Shown: positions 56,786-64,000 of the stretch, piece by piece
Position numbering within the stretch: the first letter of the stretch is position 1
Layout of the letters: each line of letters begins with the position of its first letter
Assembly (NCBI GenBank): GCA_009829735.1
Contig: CM020620.1
Location: 18,868,354 to 18,932,353, forward strand
Direction: 5' to 3'
Length of the DNA: 64,000 bases
DNA from: Pyropia yezoensis
Lineage: Eukaryota > Rhodophyta > Bangiophyceae > Bangiales > Bangiaceae
Notes under the pieces: model-generated
Told to the model about the DNA's origin: nothing
The model's input: only the letters and a program-made list of their open reading frames with translations
Databases searched by the model: none
Made by a program: the position numbers and the translations under genes

Positions 56786-57009
56786 ATGAACCAACCGGAA
56801 GAAGTTGGACGGGAGGCAAGGCACCACTGAGCCAGAAGGGGTACTCCCCAGAGCAGCAAACAGAGGCAAGCAATGCCCCCAAAGGGGATGAGTTTATACT
56901 CACTACTACCCGGCCACCATAAGGGTCACTGGGTCCCTCACTCTCACTCCCACAACCATCAGAAGGGGTTACCCCCGCCAGCAGAAGGGGGCCAGTCACG
57001 CGTCGTCGC

Positions 57010-59490
57010 TTACACTTCCGTACTCCAACGGTCGGCTATCTCACGCCGGTTGAGCGCCTGAGCTACCTCAGCGCTAAGATGCACCAGAGTGCTGTCACCA
57101 GCCTCCACAGCATCCAGAGCCATCTGTAGGCGGTTGAGCACCCAACCGAGGCAACGCGCGGTACCGACCAGCGCAGCAGCTGGGGGGATGTCCCCCCAGC
57201 TAACCGGAGGCGCCTCCGTCAACCCACGAGAGAGAAGGGCGTTAACGCCCTTATACCACAAGCGAGGACCCCCGTCGGGCATGACGGGAGCCGGCGATGC
57301 CACCGGAGGAACCGGAGCTACAGCCGGAGGAGTGGACACCGCCACCGCCGGAGGCGGCGGTTGCTGGTAAGGAGCACGGTACGACCGTGAAGGAGGACCA
57401 GACTCCTGGGCAGAACGCCCACCGGGAACCCGGTGGAACTCCCCACGACGACGATACGTCTCGCGGCCCCCACCAGTGGAGTCCCACTCACGGCGACGGC
57501 GACCCGTCCCCATAGGAGTCGGTTTACCGAGCCAGGGGGCTCCCAACTCGAGAGGGTCGGGCAGGACCACGGGAATACCCAGGCCGGGTACCGACTCGGT
57601 GGATGCCCACCCCTGGTAGCCATCCTCACCCGAGATAGCTCGGCGGATACGTAGCGAGTGACGAGGCAACGGGAGCGTTCCCGGTTGCGCGTCGCGGAAC
57701 GGCGGCAAGGTCGCCACCGCCGACCAGTTCACGGCATCGTGAACGGCCACGAGCGCAGTCAGCTCACGGGTTAACCCCGTCCCAGGAGCAATGGCGGTAA
57801 CGCCCAGCTCCCCAAGGTGCCGACGGACACCCGTCGGAAGATGGAAGAGCCGGCCCTGTCGGCGGGCCGACAACAGGAAGGAAGAAACCTGCCCGAGGGT
57901 AACCTCGAGGATGAAGACACCCTGCAGCACATGCGTGGGCCGAGCAGCCAGCACACTGCTGAAGTAGCGCAGGCAAGGACCGGTGTCAAACCGGAAAGCC
58001 GGGGCGGGCTCCCACCCCTCTTGCCACCCAGGCGGGCGCAACAGAGTGTATACGGGCGCACGACCGTTACCGGTCTGCAACGCGCACGTTACATCCGTGC
58101 GGAATGGGTCCGCCATGACACCATGGTTTCGAAGCCAGCCGGACGCCGACTTCAGGCCACCCATGGTCGGGAAGGGCGGCATCAGCCACAGATACGGGGG
58201 ATCCCCCGGGTAGTAATCCAAACCGGGATACCGGTTGGTACCAGGCACGAGCTGCCCGAAGGCCACAGGGGTCTGGGTGGCAGCCACCCCGCGGGCACCC
58301 GCAGGGTAATCCACCTCCCGCGGCAGCGCGGGGGCAACCAAGTCGCACACCCCAAAGGCGGGGTGGTGGGCAGCCTCAGGCCGCCCGACCCGGGCGCGCC
58401 AGAGTTGAGCATGCCGGTCGTCCGGCTGGCTGAGTATCCAATGATGCTCGGCGCGAACCGCGTCAGGCTGGGCAACCAGCCGAGCCAACTCCCGCTCCCA
58501 ACAAGGGTGCAACGGGACCGGACGGGAGGTACCTCCGCGGCGATCCGACGGGTGGAAGTCCACCCGCATCCGACCGCCCGAATCCATGGGCTCTTGCACG
58601 GTCAAGCTGCGCACCCGGGCCACCAGCTCGGAGACCGACAACGGGGGATGTCCCACCGTAGAGGCGTCGCCGCCACTCGCGGAGGCGGTACCGCCAACCG
58701 CAGAGGCGACGCCGCCACCGACCAAGCCAACGCGGCCACCCAACGGGGCAACCCGGGCCGGCCCAGGAAGAAGCGCCGGCGCCGGCGGAAGCCCAACCGG
58801 TAGGTGCACCGGCGCCGGAGCACGGGGACGAGGAGGAAGAAGTAGGGCGGGCACCCGCCCGGAGTAGCTCCCGGTGTCAACCTCCATGGGGGAAGGAGCG
58901 TCTTGACCGCCCGACGCCCGCGGCACCGCGGGTAAGGTACCGGCGCCGGCCCCACCCGTCGACGTCGCCCCCGCCTCGGAAGGGGGAGGCACTTGGACAA
59001 CCTCGGGAGCCTGATCACCAGCCGTGCGGGTACCCGCACTGTCTTGACAGGCCACCCCGGTTGTCGCGCCACCACCACCACCCGTGTCAACGACGGGATC
59101 GCGTTCAGGATGCACCGTCCGGACTCCCGGACCACCTTGCCCAGCCGGAGTCGGCCGGGGATCGCCACTTCCACCGTAGGGCGGGCCATCTTGGGGTAGC
59201 TGCGGCGAGCCGGCACCGGCACCAGGCTCCATCCGGGCAGCCGGGAGAGAGGGGGTAGAAGCCGCCACGAGCGGTAGACCGCCGGGTTGGCCCCCGACCG
59301 ACGGCACCGTCGTGCCACTGCACACGGACGACAGTCCTCCGGCCGCCAGATGGACGGATACCGCTGGCTCGTCGTCTTCAGACGAGCTCGTCCCGTATCG
59401 CGCGGCGGCAGGACCGACAGGCGCGTCGTCCTCCATCTCCTCCCCGATCAGGAGGTCTTCCTCCTCCCCAAGCACCTGGGGATAGGACAT
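57010..59490 (-). CDS. B3 antisense gene (aORF), whole, 826-residue unknown protein
   Basis: A complete minus-strand frame starts at ATG 59490 (MSYPQVLGEEEDLL). This start was chosen because MS[YDE]PQV is the first ATG shared by all three copies. The stop is TAA at 57,010-57,012. Residues ~8-45 are acidic. Residues ~45-280 are a Pro/Gly/Ala/Ser-rich linker. Residues ~284-650 are a conserved core (LVARVRSLTVQEPMDS, AEHHWILSQPDDRHAQLWRA, FRTDVTCALQTGNGRAPVY, FDTGPCLRYFSSVLAARP, LEVTLGQVSSFLLS, GRLFHLPTGVRRH). An Arg-rich stretch follows, and residues ~739-826 form a helical tail (LGWVLNRLQMALDAVEAG). It converges on pol. No family recognised. Antisense ORFs occur in some plant Tat-lineage gypsy elements, but I see no sequence likeness. 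It could bind nucleic acid or act in particle assembly or transport; this is unknown. Confidence 0.78.
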   Translation of the reverse strand: MSYPQVLGEEEDLLIGEEMEDDAPVGPAAARYGTSSSEDDEPAVSVHLAAGGLSSVCSGTTVPSVGGQPGGLPLVAASTPSLPAARMEPGAGAGSPQLPQDGPPYGGSGDPRPTPAGQGGPGVRTVHPERDPVVDTGGGGGATTGVACQDSAGTRTAGDQAPEVVQVPPPSEAGATSTGGAGAGTLPAVPRASGGQDAPSPMEVDTGSYSGRVPALLLPPRPRAPAPVHLPVGLPPAPALLPGPARVAPLGGRVGLVGGGVASAVGGTASASGGDASTVGHPPLSVSELVARVRSLTVQEPMDSGGRMRVDFHPSDRRGGTSRPVPLHPCWERELARLVAQPDAVRAEHHWILSQPDDRHAQLWRARVGRPEAAHHPAFGVCDLVAPALPREVDYPAGARGVAATQTPVAFGQLVPGTNRYPGLDYYPGDPPYLWLMPPFPTMGGLKSASGWLRNHGVMADPFRTDVTCALQTGNGRAPVYTLLRPPGWQEGWEPAPAFRFDTGPCLRYFSSVLAARPTHVLQGVFILEVTLGQVSSFLLSARRQGRLFHLPTGVRRHLGELGVTAIAPGTGLTRELTALVAVHDAVNWSAVATLPPFRDAQPGTLPLPRHSLRIRRAISGEDGYQGWASTESVPGLGIPVVLPDPLELGAPWLGKPTPMGTGRRRREWDSTGGGRETYRRRGEFHRVPGGRSAQESGPPSRSYRAPYQQPPPPAVAVSTPPAVAPVPPVASPAPVMPDGGPRLWYKGVNALLSRGLTEAPPVSWGDIPPAAALVGTARCLGWVLNRLQMALDAVEAGDSTLVHLSAEVAQALNRREIADRWSTEV

Positions 59491-59580
59491 GATAACGGGT
59501 GGCAGAATCCCCCGCGCCCACAAGCCGTTGACGGCTACGACCCGGTACGGGTACGGTGGGACAACCGGGACGAGCCAGGG

Positions 59581-59605
59581 AAGCGCGGGCACCCGCGCTT
59601 ATGAC
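59581..59605 (-). promoter_or_regulatory. Candidate antisense promoter, B3
   Basis: The same 20-bp palindrome (arms AAGCGCGGG/CCCGCGCTT, 59581-59600) lies about 90 bases before the antisense start codon. The TATA-like box reads TCATAA here. The palindrome and the bases after it are preserved even though the flanking cassette has diverged. Confidence 0.5.
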
Positions 59606-59840
59606 CACAAACAGCCACGAGAAGCGCCGCAGGCACGCGGGTCGACCCGCGTCCCACAACGCTACGAACGCGCTCCACCCAGGCACCTGGGCGGGACGGG
59701 GCCACACCCCCGTACGTGGCAACCAAGAGGGGTTCACACCGAAACCGCTCCCGCGAAAAGCGGGAGCGGCCGCCCCCATTCACTCGGTAACACGAGAGAG
59801 GCTCCCCTACCACAAGACACCTGGTGGCGGATCCGTTTGC

Positions 59841-60071
59841 ACCACCCCTCGGAAAGGGGGGGTCGTGAACAGAAACCCGCATCGGGAATTTGACGGTCCG
59901 GAAAACGGATCGTGTGTGTACCACACAAAGGGGGGCACCCCCCTCAGACAACCTCGAAAAGGGGTGTCTGTCGCGACGGGGCGCAAAGCCCCACCCGACT
60001 GGTAAACGGTCACGCGACCCACTTACATTCGGTAACCCGAATGCAACTCGACCCGAGGACGGGCCGAATCT
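59841..60071 (+). other. Stem-loop cluster before the polypurine tract, B3
   Basis: Nearly identical to the B2 cluster at 49,321-49,550, including GTGTG/CACAC and ATTCGG/CCGAAT stems. The sharp return of B2-like sequence here marks the edge of the divergent antisense cassette. Confidence 0.5.
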
Positions 60072-60083
60072 AAGGGGGGGATA
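60072..60083 (+). other. Polypurine tract of B3
   Basis: AAGGGGGGG then ATA, directly before the last LTR. Confidence 0.8.
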
Positions 60084-60445
60084 TGTAGCAATATGGTTGT
60101 CCGTATTGTGACCCTAATATTAGGGGGGCTACTTCTAATCCTTAACTTTCAATTGAGAGTCCGTACTGGTCACGGTATCTATAAGTTACGTATGACCAGA
60201 GGGACTTGCATCTTGGGGTGGAGGGTAGTTAGTAGTGACTCCGAGGGTTTATAACGAGGGGGCCGGCGGTGAATCCAACGCCGGCCAAGGCAGAACAACA
60301 AACCCCTCCCATTTGGGCTCCCATCTTGGTCCCGTGGCTTGCGCTCCAAGGACAGCAACCTTGGCCTCCCGGTGACGTTGGTGCCGATCCCCCTTGGTGA
60401 GTGTTCCCTGAGAGTGGACGTGCGACGGATTCCTATTGTGCTACA
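60084..60445 (+). repeat. Last LTR of the array (3' LTR of B3)
   Basis: 362 bp, one difference from the central LTR. It is followed without a matching target duplication by the transposase gene. Confidence 0.93.
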
Positions 60446-60446
60446 C

Positions 60447-62923
60447 CATGCCTACGGAGCTCAGCGGGCGGACGTCAAGCGCGTGTTTGGGCTGTGCGCA
60501 CAGATGCTTGCACTGGCGCTGTACTCGGATGTGACGGTTGTAACCTCTTCTGGTAATACGTTTTCTCACAGGGATTGATTTTTGTACTGCCACACTGGGT
60601 GTCACTACTGACCGCATCATGACCTCATTTGCTGTCATCAGCACAGCTTGTGCTTTTCCATACGTGTCGTCGTAACTGGTACTGACGGAGCGTGGGAACT
60701 GTTGATTTGGCCATCGCTGTGTCGGCCCATTGTATTTCTTGCAGGTGTGTCTGCGTATCCGCTGCGAATGAGAGTGATGAACATCGTGACCAAGGAACCA
60801 GTATGGGTCGTCGTGGCATACATGCCCCAAGTACGGTCGCGGTACGAGGCAATGTCTTTTTCAAAGGCTGCAGAGGCTCGGGCGGAGATCCCCCAACGCA
60901 CCATCGCGCTGGTCTTTCGAGATACCATGCTCGCCAGTCATTTCGGTGCCGAGATGACGTTGCCGGACGGTGCCGTGGAGAAGATCATTCCGAGACTCAC
61001 ACTCTACGTGTCGGACCAGCCAGAAGAGCGGGACGTCTTGTGCCTCATGCGTCACGGCAGCGCGACGACTGCACGCCATGTATGGCACGCTCCACGTCGA
61101 GCGGGGTGCAGCCTTCCAGGAAGTATTCTCCAAAGAAGCGGAACGTGCTTAAGATTGTCAAGCTGCAGCTCAAGGGAGCGCTCATGCGGGGAATAAGGGG
61201 CAATGGTGTCATTATCAATGCCATTGAGACCGCCAACAGCATCCACTGCGTTGTACCTGCACTGGCCGCCTGGGCTGGACTCGGCTCTGGTCCGCTGCTG
61301 CTGTACCAGATCTTTGGGTTTGACCGACTACACGTACGTTCCATACTCCTGTGTTTCCTTGGTGATTGCCAGATGCTGCTTGCATGACGCTGCCGTACAT
61401 GTCATTGTCACGCATCTGTATTCTATCTTCTCTACATTTCTCTCATGCAAGAGGGCTGGTGGCACGTCACTCTTTCTCCGTAGCACGTACTGACTCGCAC
61501 AATCCTCTGCTTGCGTTCGTTGACGCTCTGTCCCCCACTTACTCCTTCCTTTGCCATTCGCAGGTCATGGACCTCGGCATCTGTAGAACGCTGACAACAG
61601 GTGTACATTCCTTTGCCCATGAGCTGGCCGGTTCGAAGAAGCTTTTGCACGGCACAGCGGGTGAGACTGTGCGTATCGCTAACAAGCGGTTCTTGTTCGC
61701 GATTCGCACGCACCGTGTCCCATCCATCTTCCCGTGGTAAGATTTGCTTGTCTTGAGAGCTTCATCCTTGTGACGCTGCTCCGTGAGATCTGATTGTATC
61801 TTGATGTCGCTACATTCCATTGGAGATGCATGCACTATATCTGACCGTTTTATTTGATCTCTAGTCACCGCCCTGGCTGGTTCTTGCACTTGATTCTCTA
61901 CAAATGCACCTCAGGTACTTCATCAAGAGTGGAGAGAAACACGCTACCTTGAAGGGTAAAGAGCACCGTGAGGCGGTTCACTTCTTGCCTTTCGAAGCTG
62001 CGGGCTTGTTCGGGCGGTCTGGGGCAGGAGGGCAGCATCATCGTCTCCTGACGTGGGTGCTCTGCGAGCTCGCCGCGACATTGAAGAGCGCCTTTGATGT
62101 GCGGCCGAAGACCTGGGCGGAAGCCAAGTCGGTATGTCGTCGTATGAGTCGTTGGATTGAGAACGACTACAAGCCCCTCGTTGGGCCCTCGCACACAACC
62201 AAGCTGCATCGCACAGTGTCGCCTCTACTGGACGAGTTCTTCCTTCGAGGCAACCTCCAGGACGGCAACACGGGCGTGAACGAGGCCCTGCACAAGTTGC
62301 TCAAGCTGGCTTCTACACTCACGAACAAGAGTCGTGATAACGCGGCATTGCAGATGGTGCTCACGGAGCAGATCGAGAGCGTCGTACGACTCTCACGACA
62401 GCGGCAGACATCAAAAGCGACTTCCAAGAAGGCGTCCAAATTGCGTCGTATGCGTGCCCGTGGGGCGCTCAGCTCCGTCTCCGACTTTGCAGCTGCGTCT
62501 GGCTTGGTGACATTGGACGAGGCCCTGCAGTGCGCTTCATCTAACTTCATCACGACGCAGTCCGGGACGTTGTTGCCAGACGCTGATATCCGTCGGGCGC
62601 GCGGCGATCGCATCATGGTCTGGGCCACCCCAGACCTGAAGGGACGCCCTTGGCATGACTGGGCTCGCTACCGGGCAGAAGACGGGACGGTCGGAGTGGG
62701 GCAGGCACGCGCGATTATTGCGGCCCACAACGGCACGCTCAGTCGGACGGTCGTGGTGCACTGTGCTGAGACCGCAAGCTCCGTGCCTGAGTGTCCTTTC
62801 ACGGCATACGGGTGCGAGAGGCTTGAGTGGTGCCACCAGGTTCGGGAGGGTAAGATACGCCCCACCCTTGTGGCCAGTTCTTTGCACAAGATCATTGACG
62901 TTCTCTGCGTGGAGCACGACTGA
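60447..62923 (+). pseudogene. Plavaka/KDZ-like DDE transposase gene, 3' part, spliced
   Basis: Four exon pieces keep phase across GT-AG introns: 60447-60552, 60745-61333, 61564-61736 and 61915-62923 (introns of 192, 230 and 178 bp). The product reads ADVKRVFGLCAQMLALALYS, DVTVVTSSG/VSAYPLRMRVMNIVT, RLTLYVSDQPEERDVLC, DCTPC, then PALAAWAGLGSGPLLLYQIF, GFDRLH/VMDLGICRTL, and a C-terminal block with NTGVNEALHKLLKLASTLTN. The DxPE, CxxC and DRLHVMDLG blocks have the order seen in the Plavaka/KDZ transposases of CACTA-like elements. There the DRLH..D block carries a catalytic Asp. The 5' part is missing because the last B LTR ends 1 base before the first exon piece. The frame shifts once within exon 2 near 61,062, so the gene is probably inactive unless that is a sequence error. 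Family assignment is by motif memory. Confidence 0.65.
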
Positions 62924-64000
62924 GAGGAGTGGGTGAATCGTGTTGGGGTGTGTCGCTTCCCAAAGAGCTTTGCTTCTGATGCATGTGACTGGCGCGACCA
63001 CCGCTTCTTTACCGCTAACTTTGTGTGAGGCACGAAAGAGCCACGCGGCTGCATGATGGTGTGCACACAAGTATCTCGTTGCATCTGACTTATTGTGCTG
63101 CCATTGAATGACATGTCACGCATTGCAAGCCATTGAACGCCGTTTGACCGTCTGGACCGAGAGAGAAAAGAGGGAGAGAGGGGAGAAATAAGAGCGAGAC
63201 AGGAGTGCGAGACACCACGTCCGCCTTGATTTTGACGCTTCGTAGACAAAATCAGTACTATAATCATTGTCGTTGTTTTGACAAACGTGGTCCGAGAGGC
63301 CTATGTGGCCTGTCCCATGACACAGGCGCACAGGCCAAGTCATTTCGGGCTGTGCCTTGGCCGTGAGAGCACACCGAACGAGAATCGCTGTCGCTTCATG
63401 CGCCTCGTGGATTGTAGTGCAGGCATGTGGCTCTCTCTCGTTGCTCCCAGGCGCAGCACCTACCTAGTGCTCATGATAGAGCACAGAATCCAAGAAATCA
63501 CCTGCTATCAGCCCTTCATAGGCTTCAGTTACTCTCTGTAGCCCCCCAGCACGGAGTCAATAAGCGTCCCTGTCGCTTCTCACCAGGCAAGGCAGGGCAT
63601 ATTTGGGCCACTGGGAGCACTGATGTGGACTGAGGCCCCACCCTGGCGCTTGAGATGAATTTGAAATGCTGTCCTCACCAGATCGAGAACTACCCCACCG
63701 AGCATTGATACGGATGGCCGGATGTTCGCCCGCATTTGCCTGCGTTGACTGCCATTCTGGACTGCTTTAAGACAATCTCCGTGGCAAAGTCCTCAGGCTG
63801 CCAGACTTAAAGCAGAACGGTCGCAGGCAACGACGCCTGAGCATGGAAATGACATGTAAGGTCCAAAAGATGCAGCCGAGATGCAGTTGGGTACGTTTTT
63901 ACCAATCCCTACAGCAGTCCTAATGGTGTGCTGGACGTGGAGATGTGACGAGTACAATCAGATGGCATCAAGATACAGGTGGGCGCGGCTGCCGACGATA
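62924..64000. other. Region after the transposase gene, no gene seen
   Basis: Probably 3' untranslated and flanking DNA of the transposase gene. A purine-rich stretch (gagagagaaaagagggagagagggg) lies near 63,160-63,185. Frames up to ~87 codons occur (63,278-63,541) but show no motif. No terminal inverted repeat of the transposon was identified by eye. Confidence 0.45.

Larger units (their letters stand above)
39203..60445 (+). mobile_element. Tandem array of two chromovirus units, B2 and B3, sharing a central LTR
   Basis: Order: LTR, B2 internal region, LTR, B3 internal region, LTR, all in one direction. The LTRs lie at 39,203, 49,563 and 60,084. The outer flanks (ctcgc and ccatg) do not match, unlike B1, so no target duplication frames the array. 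The first and middle LTRs differ at about 7 of 362 sites, the middle and last at 1. B2 is broken (about five breaks). B3 looks nearly whole (about one break). Such arrays are known products of LTR-LTR unequal recombination. Confidence 0.93.

Noticed and set aside
57817-58803. 328-codon plus-strand frame opposite the B3 antisense gene
   Set aside because: The corresponding frames in B1 and B2 are shorter and do not keep the same blocks, whereas the minus-strand blocks are shared by all three copies.
1-64000. tRNA or rRNA genes
   Set aside because: None was recognised by eye. A covariance-model scan would be needed to exclude a tRNA gene.

Overview
The window looks like nuclear DNA of a GC-rich eukaryote. 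It holds GT-AG introns, LTR retrotransposons of the Ty3/gypsy type, a Plavaka/KDZ-like transposase gene, a Myb/SANT-like gene and a very long ankyrin-repeat gene. The high GC, single-exon or intron-poor host genes and long poly-G/poly-C tracts would suit an alga (for example a bangiophyte red alga). That assignment is inference only, and no organelle, rRNA or tRNA marker was seen.

Layout. 1-16,025 is an older gypsy element (family A, copy A1, minus strand) split by a younger chromovirus (family B, copy B1, 4,371-15,081). 16,138-17,950 is a decayed Myb/SANT-like gene. 19,080-19,560 is a degenerate ~120-bp tandem repeat. 20,831-24,992 (minus) is an ankyrin gene with about 32 repeats, divergent from an intact single-exon membrane-protein gene at 25,254-26,999. 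27,000-29,600 has no recognisable gene, and 29.6-31.6 kb holds a decayed gene of unknown family. 31,851-35,862 is a second, partial family A copy (A2). 36.9-38.3 kb is a GC-rich minisatellite with long G tracts. 39,203-60,445 is a head-to-tail array of two family B units (B2, B3) sharing a central LTR. 60,447-62,923 is the 3' part of a spliced transposase gene that starts directly at the last LTR. The final kilobase has no recognisable gene.

The most notable system is family B. Besides gag, a pol with protease, RT, RNase H and integrase, and a C-terminal chromodomain, every copy carries a long gene on the opposite strand between pol and the 3' LTR. In B3 this antisense gene is whole (826 codons, complement 57,010-59,490). 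It encodes a protein with an acidic N-terminus, a Pro/Gly/Ala-rich linker, a conserved core of about 370 residues and a helical C-terminal tail, matching no family I recognise. It has its own candidate promoter (a TATA-like box fused to a 20-bp GC-rich palindrome). It converges on pol across a spacer of repeated small hairpins, and a cluster of stem-loops lies between it and the polypurine tract. The antisense cassette of B3 is much more diverged from B2 than the rest of the element, yet it remains open, which suggests cassette exchange plus protein-level constraint. Antisense ORFs are known in some plant Tat-lineage elements (Grande, RIRE2), but this protein and layout look different.

Ages. 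LTR pairs differ at about 8 of 363 sites (B1), 7 of 362 (B2) and 1 of 362 (B3), so all B insertions are young, B3 very young. A1 predates B1 because it is the insertion target. A1, A2 and B1 are clearly broken, B2 moderately so, and B3 is nearly whole.
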